Notes under the pieces: generated by a model
What the model was told of the DNA's origin: nothing
What the model saw: only the letters and a program-made list of their open reading frames with translations
The model's database searches: none
Shown: positions 1-8,353 of the stretch, in pieces
How the letters are laid out: each line of letters starts with the position of its first letter
How positions within the stretch are numbered: position 1 is the stretch's first letter
Program-made: the position numbers and the translations under genes
Source of the DNA: Nocardioides jensenii JCM 1364 = NBRC 14755
Lineage (GTDB): Bacteria > Actinomycetota > Actinomycetes > Propionibacteriales > Nocardioidaceae
Length of the DNA stretch: 64,000 bases
Reading direction: 5' to 3'
Assembly (NCBI RefSeq): GCF_001552535.1
Contig: NZ_BCRJ01000039.1
Location: 35,872-99,871 of the forward strand

Positions 1-294
1 TTGCCCCGGGCTGCCGCGTGGCTGGTCGGTGTGCTGGCCACGAGCTCCCTGGCGGTCTACCTGACGCACTGGCAGGTCTACCCGCACCTCGAGGTCGACC
101 ACCCGTGGCTGGCGCTGTTCGCCTCGCTCGCCGTCGGGGTGGCCTACCACTACGCGAGCAAGCCTCTGGTCGCCGCCGTACGCCGCCTTGGCCCCGCCCG
201 CGTGCAACGCGGGGTCACGGTCGCTCCACACGCGGCGTACGACGGGCGAAGCGTCAGCACCACCGCACAAGAGCGCGGACGCGTGCGGCGCTAG
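1..294 (+). CDS. C-terminal end of a membrane acyltransferase (partial)
   Basis: Only the last 97 or so residues are inside the window; the frame is open at base 1, so the TTG there need not be a start. The visible part has two hydrophobic segments (about residues 6-22 and 36-52) with the S-L-A-V-Y-L-T-H-W motif typical of the last membrane helices of acyltransferase-3/OpgC-like integral membrane proteins, followed by a basic, probably cytoplasmic tail. The family transfers acyl groups to glycans or lipids at the membrane; the substrate here is unknown. The stop codon TAG at 292-294 doubles as part of the -10 of the next gene. The family call is inferred from a short tail. Confidence 0.5.
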   Translation: MPRAAAWLVGVLATSSLAVYLTHWQVYPHLEVDHPWLALFASLAVGVAYHYASKPLVAAVRRLGPARVQRGVTVAPHAAYDGRSVSTTAQERGRVRR

Positions 295-297
295 TGT
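292..297 (+). promoter_or_regulatory. -10 element of a probably leaderless promoter
   Basis: TAGTGT at 292-297 ends 7 nt before the ATG at 305, so transcription would start at or next to the A of the start codon. There is no Shine-Dalgarno sequence before that ATG. Leaderless mRNAs are common in actinobacteria. No convincing -35 is visible. Confidence 0.4.
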
Positions 298-304
298 GCT
301 GCGC

Positions 305-1657
305 ATGACATCGATCGACGCCATCCGTTCCCGTCTCACCGAGTTGATGCCCGCGATCCGGGCCGACCTCGAGGACCTCGTCCGCATCGAGTCCGTCAGC
401 GCCGACCCGGCGCGAGCGGCCGAGGTGCAGCGCAGTGCCGAGAAGACCCGCGACCTGTTCGCCGCCGAGGGCTTCGACGTGCAGATCCTCAGCGCCGACG
501 GGGGAGCCCCCGCCGTGGTGGCGAAGAAGCGCGCAACCGCGGGAGACCCGGCGAGCGCGAAGACCGTGCTGCTCTACGCGCACCACGACGTCCAGCCCGA
601 GAACGACCACGCCGAGTGGAACACCGCGCCGTTCGAGCCCACCGAGGTGGGCGACCGGCTCTACGGCCGCGGCGCCGCGGACGACAAGGCGGGCATCGCC
701 GCTCACCTGGCCGCGCTGCGCGTCCTCGGCGACGAGCTCCCGGTCAACGTGGTCGTCTTCGTCGAGGGTGAGGAGGAGGTCGGCTCCGACTCGCTGCCCG
801 CCTTCCTCGACGAGTTCAAGGACCAGCTCGAGGCCGACGTCATCGTGATCGCAGACTCCGGCAACTGGGACATCGGCGTCCCGGCCCTGACCACCAGCCT
901 GCGTGGCCTGGTCCGCGCCGACGTCGAGGTCCGCACGCTCACCCATGCTGTCCACTCCGGCATGTGGGGCGGGCTGGCCCCCGACGCGCTGATCGCGTTG
1001 AGCCGCCTGATCGCCTCTCTGCACGACGACGAGGGCAACGTTGCCGTCGAGGGCCTGTACGCCGGCCCGGCCGCCGACGTCGACTACCCCGAGGAGCGTC
1101 TGCGTGCCGAGTCCGGTGCCGTGCCCGGTCTGGAGTGGATCGGCACCGGCACCGCCGTCGAGCGCCTGTGGACCAAGCCCTCGTTGAGCATCACCGGTCT
1201 CGACGCGCCCAAGGTCGACGGTGCCAGCAACACCCTGGTCGCCGCGGCCCGGGCCAAGATCTCCCTGCGCGTCGCGCCTGGCGACACCACCGCCAACGCC
1301 GCGGAGTGCCTACGCAAGCACGTCGGGGCCAACGTGCCGTGGGGCGCGGAGCACACGTTCACGATCGTCGACACCGGTGAGGCGACACAGATCGACGCCA
1401 CCGGGCCGGCGTACGACGTGGCCCGCGACGCGTTCACCCAGGCCTGGGACGGCACCGCACCGGTCGACATGGGCGTCGGCGGGTCCATCCCGTTCATCGC
1501 CGCGTTCCTCGAGGCCTTCCCGCAGGCCAGCGTGCTGGTCACCGGTGTCGAGGACCCCGACACCCGCGCCCACGGCGCCAACGAGGGCCTGCACCTGGCC
1601 GAGTTCGAGCGGGTCTGCGTGGCCGAGGCGCTGCTGTTGGCCAACCTGGCCGACTGA
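305..1657 (+). CDS. M20 family dipeptidase / metallopeptidase
   Basis: A 450-residue zinc-dependent M20 (ArgE/DapE/carnosinase-like) peptidase that probably cleaves dipeptides or N-acyl amino acids in the cytoplasm. Family landmarks are visible in order: L-Y-A-H-H-D-V-Q (first metal His and catalytic Asp) near residues 92-99, G-R-G-A-A-D-D-K-A-G with the bridging Asp near 120, the E-G-E-E-E-V-G-S catalytic Glu pair near 153-160, and an H-S-G-M-W-G motif near 217 in the lid domain. Length fits the family. The ATG at 305 was chosen because the homology begins there and a -10 element lies 7 nt upstream; an open frame extends further 5' but overlaps the previous gene. Substrate is not determined. 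Confidence 0.9.
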   Translation: MTSIDAIRSRLTELMPAIRADLEDLVRIESVSADPARAAEVQRSAEKTRDLFAAEGFDVQILSADGGAPAVVAKKRATAGDPASAKTVLLYAHHDVQPENDHAEWNTAPFEPTEVGDRLYGRGAADDKAGIAAHLAALRVLGDELPVNVVVFVEGEEEVGSDSLPAFLDEFKDQLEADVIVIADSGNWDIGVPALTTSLRGLVRADVEVRTLTHAVHSGMWGGLAPDALIALSRLIASLHDDEGNVAVEGLYAGPAADVDYPEERLRAESGAVPGLEWIGTGTAVERLWTKPSLSITGLDAPKVDGASNTLVAAARAKISLRVAPGDTTANAAECLRKHVGANVPWGAEHTFTIVDTGEATQIDATGPAYDVARDAFTQAWDGTAPVDMGVGGSIPFIAAFLEAFPQASVLVTGVEDPDTRAHGANEGLHLAEFERVCVAEALLLANLAD

Positions 1658-1682
1658 GCCCACCCCGTACCTTCACCGGAGA

Positions 1683-1717
1683 GTCCTCAGGATCTTCGCG
1701 CGTCGAAACCTGAGGAC
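1683..1717. terminator. Hairpin downstream of the M20 peptidase
   Basis: GTCCTCAGG (1683-1691) pairs perfectly with CCTGAGGAC (1709-1717), 26 nt after the peptidase stop. The loop is 17 nt and no T-tract follows, so this may be a weak terminator or simply a palindromic 3' UTR element. The rest of 1718-1889 shows no gene. Confidence 0.35.
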
Positions 1718-1889
1718 GCTTCGGTGGCACGGGTGCCGTGGGTCGACGACGAGGCCGGCCTCCAACATTTGGACGCTGGTACGTGCCGAAACATCACGGC
1801 TGTGCGCACAATGAACGGCAGGGAGGGAGCTCACCCCGTGCGGGAGCCCGGTTGAGGGACCGGAGCCCGCACAGAGGAGGACTCCCGCA

Positions 1890-4256
1890 ATGTCGCAGCA
1901 CTCGGGCACGACAAGCCCCCACACAGAGGACACACGAGCCGTCGACGGATCCGCCGTCGCCGACGACTCGCGCGGCACGAGCCGCCGCCACTTCCTCGGC
2001 TACGTGCTCGGTGGCACCACGCTGATGGCGGCCGCCGACCTGGGCCTGTTCGCCTCCCCCGCGGAGGCCACGATCCCGACGATCCCCTCGATACCCGAGC
2101 TCTACGACCTCAACGACTTGCTCACCCATGCCGCGATGCCGACGGCGAACCTGATCGCGATCAGCGTCAACGAGGACGGCACCGCCTCCTTCGCGCTGCC
2201 CCGCGCAGAGGTCGGGCAGGGCATCACCACCTCGACCGCGATGATCATCGCCGAGGAGCTGGAGCTGCCGCTCGACAAGGTGAGGATCACGCTGGCGCCG
2301 GCCCGGCCCGAGCTGCTGTTCAACCAGCTCACCGGCGGCTCCAACACCACGATCTCGACCTACACCCCGATCCGGGTGGCGGCGGCGATCGCGAAGCTGG
2401 AGCTGCTCAAGGCGGCCGCGATCCTGCTCGGCGACACGATCGGCAACCTGGTCGCCAAGGGCGGCGTCATCGAGGCACCCGACGGTTCGAGCGTGACCTA
2501 CGGCGAGCTGGCCAGGAAGGCGGCCAGCCCGACCACGAAGAAGGTCGAGGTCGACCTCAAGTCGAGCGCCGGGTTCGGCATCGTCGGTACGCCGCAGAAC
2601 CGGATCGACGCGATCGACGCGGTCACCGGCACCAAGACCTACACCACCGACCTGCAGGTGCCCGACGCGCTGCCGACGATGATCTGCCGGGCGCCCACGC
2701 TCAACGGCATCCCGCTGGCGATCGAGAACAAGGCCGAGGTGCTCGCCCTGGCCGGCGTCACCGACGTCGCACTGATCGACACCGGGGTGGCGGTGCGCGC
2801 CGAGACCTTCGGTCAGGCCATCGACGGGGTCCGCGCGCTCAAGGTGCGCTGGCAGGACGGCCCGGTCGCGGGGGAGTCCGACGCGAGCGTGCTCACGCGC
2901 CTGAAGAAGGCCGAGCTGCCGATGCCGGCGCTGCCGAAGAACCCGCTGGCCAAGACGGTCTCGGCCGACTTCACGTTCTGGTTCCGCAGCAACTCCGCGA
3001 TGGACACCAACTCGGCCGTGGCCGACGTACGCAACGGCAAGGCCACCGTCTGGGCGGGGCTGAAGTCACCGATCATCGCCAAGCAGGCGATTGCGAAGGA
3101 GCTGGGCCTCGGCGAGGCCGACGTCGAGGTCAACGTAGTGCAGTCCGGAGGCTCGTTCGGACGCCGTCTCTTCCACGACGCCGCGCTCGAGGCGGCCAAG
3201 GCCTCCAAGGCGATCGGCAAGCCGGTCAAGCTGATGTGGCACCGGGCCGACGACGCCCGGGTCGGCCGCGCCCACCCGATGGCCACCTCGCGGGTGCGGG
3301 CCAGCCTGCTGGGCAACGAGGTGCTGGCCTTCCACCAGTCGCACACCAGTGTCGAGACTGACTTCCGCCACGGCCTCGGCGAGATCGTCACCGCGATGGC
3401 CGCCGACCTCCCGGCGGGTCTGGGCAACCTCGGGTTCGCGGAGACCATCTTCACGCTCACCCAGGAGGTGCCCTACAACTTCGGGGTCGTGCTGCAGACC
3501 CTGGCCGAGACCGACGGCCGGTTCAACACCGGCAGCATGCGCAACATCTACTCACCCGACGTGCGCTGCGCCAACGAGCTGATGGTCGACCTGCTGGCCA
3601 AGGAGGCCAAGCTCGACCCCTACACGTTCCGCCGCAAGATGCTGCGCATCAAGGCGGTGCGCGGGGTGCTCGACAAGGTCGCCGAGGTTGGCGAGTGGGG
3701 CAAGGCGATGCCGGCCGGCACCGCCCAGGGCATCGCGATCCACAAGGAGTACAAGGGAGTCAGTGCCTGTCTGGTCGAGATCGACTGCCGGCCCGAGACC
3801 GTCAACCGGAAGGTCCGCGACGCGGTCACCGGGCCCCGGGTCACCAAGGTGACGTACGCCGTCGACGTGGGCCTGCCGATCAACCCACGAGGGCTTGAGG
3901 CCCAGATGCAGGGCGGCATCAACGACGGCATCGCGCTGGCCCTGACCTCGAGTCTGCACCTGCGTGAGGGCCACTTCATGGAGGGCAGCTGGGACAACTA
4001 CTTCTACACCCGGCAGTGGAACACGCCGCCCGAGGTGAACGTGATCGTGATGCCCCCGTCCTCCGACCAGCCGGGTGGTGCAGGGGAGGCCGGCGTCGCG
4101 GCCAGCTTCGCCGCGGTCGCCTGTGCCTACGCCCGGGCCACCGGCACCGTGCCGACCGAGTTCCCGATCAACCACGGCGAGATCTCCTTCGAGGAGAAGC
4201 CACGGGTCCCACCCGTGCCGCAGTCACCGACCGACGGCCTCGACCACACCTACTGA
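1890..4256 (+). CDS. Molybdopterin-dependent hydroxylase, large subunit (IorB/xanthine dehydrogenase family), Tat-exported
   Basis: A 788-residue catalytic subunit resembling isoquinoline 1-oxidoreductase beta and aldehyde oxidoreductases, which hydroxylate N-heterocycles or oxidise aldehydes using molybdopterin. The N terminus has a twin-arginine signal (S-R-R-H-F-L-G, residues 31-37) followed by a hydrophobic stretch ending in S-P-A-E-A, so the folded enzyme is probably exported by Tat. Molybdopterin-site motifs are present: G-Q-G-I-T near residue 109, G-G-S-F-G-R-R near 421 and a C-terminal G-E-A-G-V-A with the expected catalytic Glu. GAGGAGG at 1874-1880, 9 nt from the ATG, fixes the start. 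The 2Fe-2S partner begins 16 nt after the stop. No cytochrome subunit or CoxF/XdhC-type maturation factor is nearby. Substrate unknown. Confidence 0.88.
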   Translation: MSQHSGTTSPHTEDTRAVDGSAVADDSRGTSRRHFLGYVLGGTTLMAAADLGLFASPAEATIPTIPSIPELYDLNDLLTHAAMPTANLIAISVNEDGTASFALPRAEVGQGITTSTAMIIAEELELPLDKVRITLAPARPELLFNQLTGGSNTTISTYTPIRVAAAIAKLELLKAAAILLGDTIGNLVAKGGVIEAPDGSSVTYGELARKAASPTTKKVEVDLKSSAGFGIVGTPQNRIDAIDAVTGTKTYTTDLQVPDALPTMICRAPTLNGIPLAIENKAEVLALAGVTDVALIDTGVAVRAETFGQAIDGVRALKVRWQDGPVAGESDASVLTRLKKAELPMPALPKNPLAKTVSADFTFWFRSNSAMDTNSAVADVRNGKATVWAGLKSPIIAKQAIAKELGLGEADVEVNVVQSGGSFGRRLFHDAALEAAKASKAIGKPVKLMWHRADDARVGRAHPMATSRVRASLLGNEVLAFHQSHTSVETDFRHGLGEIVTAMAADLPAGLGNLGFAETIFTLTQEVPYNFGVVLQTLAETDGRFNTGSMRNIYSPDVRCANELMVDLLAKEAKLDPYTFRRKMLRIKAVRGVLDKVAEVGEWGKAMPAGTAQGIAIHKEYKGVSACLVEIDCRPETVNRKVRDAVTGPRVTKVTYAVDVGLPINPRGLEAQMQGGINDGIALALTSSLHLREGHFMEGSWDNYFYTRQWNTPPEVNVIVMPPSSDQPGGAGEAGVAASFAAVACAYARATGTVPTEFPINHGEISFEEKPRVPPVPQSPTDGLDHTY

Positions 4257-4272
4257 GGAGAAGGATCCGACC

Positions 4273-4767
4273 ATGCCTGAACAGAGCTTCGTCCTCAACG
4301 GCGAGAAGGTCACGGTCGACGTGGCTGACGACGTCCGCGTGCTGTGGGTGCTGCGTGACCTGCTGGGGGTCACCGGCCCGAAGTACGGCTGCGGCATCAA
4401 CGTCTGCAAGGCCTGTACGTCGCACATCAACGGCAAGGCGTTCAACCCCTGCTCGGTGCCGGTCGGCGAGGTCGGTGACGACGACGAGATCACCACCATC
4501 GAGGGGCTGCCCGACACCGCACCGGAGGACCAACGCGGCCCCCACGGGCTGCACCCGATGCAGGAGGCGTGGCTCGAGCGCGACGTCGCCCAGTGCGGCT
4601 ACTGCCAGCCGGGGCAGATCATGGCCGCGGTCGCGGTCGTACGACGAGCGCGCGACGAAGGTCGTCAGGTGACTGACGCCGACCTCGACGGCATCCGCAA
4701 CATCTGTCGCTGCGGCACCTACACCCGGATCCGTGAGGCGATCCGCGCCGGCGAGCAGTCGATGTAG
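4273..4767 (+). CDS. 2Fe-2S small subunit of the molybdenum hydroxylase (IorA-like)
   Basis: A 164-residue electron-transfer subunit with two [2Fe-2S] clusters. The plant-ferredoxin-type cluster is C-G-I-N-V-C-K-A-C plus a fourth Cys in N-P-C-S-V. The second, all-helical cluster is C-G-Y-C-Q-P-G-Q and C-R-C-G-T-Y. This architecture is diagnostic of the small subunit of xanthine dehydrogenase-type enzymes. It has no signal peptide, so it would be co-exported with the Tat-signal-bearing large subunit just upstream (hitchhiker export, by inference). GAGGAGAAGG overlaps the previous stop and serves as ribosome binding site for the ATG. The two genes form a compact operon that ends against the convergent kinase gene. 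Confidence 0.92.
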   Translation: MPEQSFVLNGEKVTVDVADDVRVLWVLRDLLGVTGPKYGCGINVCKACTSHINGKAFNPCSVPVGEVGDDDEITTIEGLPDTAPEDQRGPHGLHPMQEAWLERDVAQCGYCQPGQIMAAVAVVRRARDEGRQVTDADLDGIRNICRCGTYTRIREAIRAGEQSM

Positions 4768-4779
4768 TCGAGCGGCCGG

Positions 4780-6609
4780 TCAGTCGTCTGTCGGGCTGGC
4801 CGGCAGAGTGACCGTGAACGTGCTGCCCGCGCCGAGCCTGGAGTCGACCTCGATCCGGCCGCCGTGCCGCTGCACGATGCGTTGCACGATCGCGAGGCCG
4901 AGCCCGGTGCCGGGCTGCTGGAGGGCCTCGGGGTTCGTGGAGCGGAAGAACTCGCCGAAGAGTCCCTCCCGGTCCTCCTCCGAGATGCCCAACCCGTCGT
5001 CGTGGACGGCCAACGTGACGGTGGCCGCGGCTGGGCCGTCGGTGGACGCGGTCAGCGTGATCGTGACGGTGCCGCCTTGGCGGGAGTACTTCACGGCGTT
5101 GCTGACCAGGTTGAGGCACACCCGGTCGAGCTCGGGGGCCTCGCCGGTGGCGATCACCGGATCGGGGGCCACCACCTCGACCTTGAGGCCGCGGCGTCCG
5201 CTCTCCAGGCTCATCAGCTCGACGGCGTTGTCGACCAGCTGGCGCAGGGGCACCGGCGAGGCGTTCACCGGCCGGTGCGGATCGCCGACCCGGGAGAGCA
5301 GCAGCAGGTCGACCACGAGGCCCTCGAGGCGCTGGGCGTTGCGCTGCACGACGTTGAGTGCGCCTCGGGTGTCGGCGTCGACGTCGGCGTCCTCGACCAG
5401 CTCGAGGTAGCCCAGGATGCCGGTCAGTGGTGCCCGGAACTCGTGGGTGATCGTCGAGATCAGCTGGCTCTTGTAGGCCTCGAGGGTGCGGACCTCCTCG
5501 AGCAGGCGTCGCTCGCGTTCGAAGGTGCGGGCGTTGAAGGCGGCCCGCCCGAGGTCCTGGCCGACCTCGCGGGCCCATTGCAGCTCGGCGCCGCTCCACT
5601 CGCGCGAGCCCGGGTTGCGGGTCAGCGTCATCAGGCCGAGGCACTCGTCGCCGGCACCGAGCGGCACGAACAGTGCCGTGGCGACGTTGATCGTGGCGAG
5701 GTAGTCGAGGATCGCGGCGCGGCGCGGCGCCGTGAGGACACCGGCGTCGGGACGCTCGGGTGAGATGACCACGACCTCGCCGGCGGCCCAGGCGTCACCG
5801 GCCGTGGCGTTGGCGATCTCGACGACCGCCGGAGGGAGCACGACGGCGCGGTCGTCGGTCGAATAGATCGTGTTGGGTCCGCGGCCGTAGTTGTCGAAGG
5901 CCTGCAGCCACATGCCCTGCGCCTCGAACCCGGTGATGATCTCGGGGCGGGCGACCGCGATCAGCTGGTCGAGCGAGAGCTCGCCGCTGGCCACGCGCAT
6001 GATCCGACGGGAGGCCTTGGCCAGGCGCAGCTGCTCGGCGGCGCGCTCGCGCTCCAGCAACGCCCCGACGACGCGGGAGGAGATGTCGACGTACCGCCGG
6101 AGCAGGGTCTGTTGCCGGGGGCCGGGGCGTAGTCCGTCGAGGGGCAGGTCGACCGAGAGCACTCCGCGCAGGGCGCCGTCATCGTCGAGCAGGGGCGCGA
6201 ACAGCAGGTCGAGGGGGCGCCACGCGTCGGCGTGCTCCAAGGGTGTGTAGTCCGGGATCCAGCCGAGGCCGTCGTTGCGCCCGGCGACCGCCTCGTGCGG
6301 CACGAACCGCAACGTGCCCCACCCGACGGAGTCGGCCAGGGCCTGGTCGAACTCGGAGCGGCGCAGGGTGGTGCCCAGCAACGTGGCCTCGGCGTCCTTG
6401 TTCCCGGCGACGGCGACGACCTCGAGGTCTCCGTTCTCGCGCAGCACCGACAGTGCGGCGACGCCGAAGCCGGCGAGCTCGCACACGCCCTCGGCGATGA
6501 TCCGCATGGAGTCCTCGAGCACCTGCTCGGACCAGGCGCCCGACAGAATACGTTCGAAGCCGACCTGGTCGTCCCGGCCGGACGGCCCGGTGGTGCTCCC
6601 GTCTGACAT
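4780..6609 (-). CDS. GAF-domain sensor histidine kinase (orphan)
   Basis: A 609-residue cytoplasmic histidine kinase with no membrane segment. Two GAF-like sensory regions (about 30-190 and 210-350) precede a HisKA dimerisation segment with phospho-acceptor His389 in T-I-T-H-E-F-R-A-P-L, then a HATPase_c domain with the N box (N-L-V-S-N-A-V-K-Y-S), G1 box (D-D-G-L-G-I) and G2 box (G-T-G-L-G-L). No response regulator is adjacent, so the partner is unknown. The start was set at the ATG preceded by GGGAGGG; the frame stays open far beyond it across purF, but that is an antisense shadow. It converges on the molybdenum hydroxylase operon with a 12-nt gap, which gives no evidence that they are functionally linked. 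Confidence 0.88.
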   Translation of the reverse strand: MSDGSTTGPSGRDDQVGFERILSGAWSEQVLEDSMRIIAEGVCELAGFGVAALSVLRENGDLEVVAVAGNKDAEATLLGTTLRRSEFDQALADSVGWGTLRFVPHEAVAGRNDGLGWIPDYTPLEHADAWRPLDLLFAPLLDDDGALRGVLSVDLPLDGLRPGPRQQTLLRRYVDISSRVVGALLERERAAEQLRLAKASRRIMRVASGELSLDQLIAVARPEIITGFEAQGMWLQAFDNYGRGPNTIYSTDDRAVVLPPAVVEIANATAGDAWAAGEVVVISPERPDAGVLTAPRRAAILDYLATINVATALFVPLGAGDECLGLMTLTRNPGSREWSGAELQWAREVGQDLGRAAFNARTFERERRLLEEVRTLEAYKSQLISTITHEFRAPLTGILGYLELVEDADVDADTRGALNVVQRNAQRLEGLVVDLLLLSRVGDPHRPVNASPVPLRQLVDNAVELMSLESGRRGLKVEVVAPDPVIATGEAPELDRVCLNLVSNAVKYSRQGGTVTITLTASTDGPAAATVTLAVHDDGLGISEEDREGLFGEFFRSTNPEALQQPGTGLGLAIVQRIVQRHGGRIEVDSRLGAGSTFTVTLPASPTDD

Positions 6610-6693
6610 GTGTCCCTCCCCGAACCGCAAGGATAGGGCGAGGGTGGGCGGCGCCACAGTTCGGTCGATTCTGCGCGTCGTGCCGGCGGCACC

Positions 6694-6699
6694 TAGACT
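6694..6699 (+). promoter_or_regulatory. -10 element for leaderless purF
   Basis: TAGACT at 6694-6699 lies 6 nt before the GTG at 6706, which places the transcription start at the start codon. No ribosome binding site precedes this GTG. The -35 region is not recognisable. Confidence 0.4.
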
Positions 6700-6705
6700 T
6701 GGGTC

Positions 6706-8283
6706 GTGCCCCAGCCCAGCAGCATGCGCAAGGGTGGCGACGGTCGCCTCACCATGGCCCTCGACCCCCAGGACCAGGGTCCCCAGGACGCCTGCGGCGT
6801 CTTCGGCGTCTGGGCCCCCGGTGAGGACGTCTCCAAGCTCACCTACTACGGCATCTTCGCCCTGCAGCACCGCGGGCAGGAGTCGGCCGGCATCGCGGTC
6901 AGCAACGGCCGCCAGATCCTCGTCTACAAGGACATGGGCCTGGTCTCCCAGGTCTTCGACGAGTCGACGCTCGAGGCGCTGAAGGGCTTCCTCGCGATCG
7001 GCCACTGCCGCTACTCCACCACGGGCGCCAGCACGTGGACCAACGCCCAGCCGACGTTCCAGCCCACCGCGCACGGCTCGATCGCCCTGGCCCACAACGG
7101 CAACCTGACCAACACCGCCGACCTCGCCCAGATGGTCGACGACCTGGCCGGCCTCGACGGCGAGCTCGACCTGCACGTGCGCAAGCCCGAGGCCGCCACC
7201 AACGACACCAGTGTGGTCACCGCGCTGCTCGCCCACCACCCCGACAGCACCGTCGAGGAGAAGGCGATGGAGCTGCTCCCGCAGGTCAAGGGAGCCTTCT
7301 GCTTCGTCTGGATGGACGAGAACACGCTGTACGCCGCCCGCGACCCCCAAGGCATCCGCCCGCTGGTGCTGGGTCGGTTGGAGCGCGGCTGGGTGGTCGC
7401 CTCCGAGACCGCGGCCCTCGACATCGTCGGCGCCTCGTTCATCCGCGAGATCGAGCCCGGCGAGATGGTGATCATCGACGAGGACGGCCTGCGCTCGCGC
7501 ACCTTCGCCGAGGCCGCGCCCAAGCACTGCCTGTTCGAGTTCGTCTACCTCGCCCGCCCCGACACCCGCATGACCGGCCAGCGCGTGCACAGTGTGCGCG
7601 TCGAGATCGGTCGCCGGTTGGCCAGGGAGTTCCCGGCGGACGCCGACCTGGTCATCCCGGTTCCCGAGTCCGGGACTCCCTCCGCGATCGGCTTCGCCGA
7701 GGAGTCCGGCATCCCCTACGGCGTCGGCCTGGTCAAGAACTCCTACGTCGGCCGCACGTTCATCCAGCCCAGCCAGACCATCCGACAGCTCGGCATCCGG
7801 CTCAAGCTCAACCCGCTGCGCGACATCATCGAGGGCAAGCGACTCGTGGTCGTCGACGACTCGATCGTGCGCGGCAACACCCAGCGCGCGCTGATCCGCA
7901 TGTTGCGTGAGGCCGGGGCCAAGGAGGTGCACGTGCGCATCTCGAGCCCGCCGGTGAAGTGGCCGTGCTTCTACGGCATCGACTTCGCGACCCGTGCCGA
8001 GCTGATCGCCAACGGCCTCTCCACCGACGAGATCTGTCGCTCGATCGACGCCGACTCGCTGGCCTACATCGGGCTCGAGGAGCTGGTCGAGGCGACCGAA
8101 GTCCCGATGGACCACCTCTGCCGGGCCTGCTTCGACGGAACCTACCCGGTGCCGTTGCCCGACCCCGAGCACCTCGGCAAGAGCCTGCTCGAGCCGTCGA
8201 TCCTGCCGATCGAGGTGGAGGCCGAGGGGCTGGCCACCTCGCTGACCGGGTTCGGTGCCAACGACGCGCTCGAGCGTCCCTGA
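6706..8283 (+). CDS. purF: Amidophosphoribosyltransferase
   Basis: Catalyses the committed step of purine synthesis, converting PRPP and glutamine to 5-phosphoribosylamine. The 525-residue protein has the N-terminal nucleophile glutaminase domain, with Cys30 (D-A-C-G-V-F-G) exposed after propeptide removal as in the Bacillus-type enzyme, and a C-terminal phosphoribosyltransferase domain with the PRPP loop V-V-V-D-D-S-I-V-R-G-N-T. Cysteines in the C-L-F-E-F, W-P-C-F-Y and C-R-A-C contexts fit the four ligands of the structural 4Fe-4S cluster of this subfamily. The GTG at 6706 has a -10 element directly upstream; a later in-frame ATG at residue 17 would also give an intact propeptide, so the exact start is uncertain. 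purM follows 70 nt downstream. Confidence 0.97.
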   Translation: MPQPSSMRKGGDGRLTMALDPQDQGPQDACGVFGVWAPGEDVSKLTYYGIFALQHRGQESAGIAVSNGRQILVYKDMGLVSQVFDESTLEALKGFLAIGHCRYSTTGASTWTNAQPTFQPTAHGSIALAHNGNLTNTADLAQMVDDLAGLDGELDLHVRKPEAATNDTSVVTALLAHHPDSTVEEKAMELLPQVKGAFCFVWMDENTLYAARDPQGIRPLVLGRLERGWVVASETAALDIVGASFIREIEPGEMVIIDEDGLRSRTFAEAAPKHCLFEFVYLARPDTRMTGQRVHSVRVEIGRRLAREFPADADLVIPVPESGTPSAIGFAEESGIPYGVGLVKNSYVGRTFIQPSQTIRQLGIRLKLNPLRDIIEGKRLVVVDDSIVRGNTQRALIRMLREAGAKEVHVRISSPPVKWPCFYGIDFATRAELIANGLSTDEICRSIDADSLAYIGLEELVEATEVPMDHLCRACFDGTYPVPLPDPEHLGKSLLEPSILPIEVEAEGLATSLTGFGANDALERP

Positions 8284-8353
8284 CCCAGCACGCACGCCAG
8301 CCATTCGACGCCGGCCACTCGGCGCCGGCGATCAGAAAGCAAAGGGAAGCCAC

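Noticed and set aside
4780..8304. A 1174-codon open frame on the minus strand covering the kinase and all of purF.
   Set aside because: Only the first 609 codons from 6609 are kinase; the rest is antisense to purF with no protein signature. High GC keeps antisense frames open.
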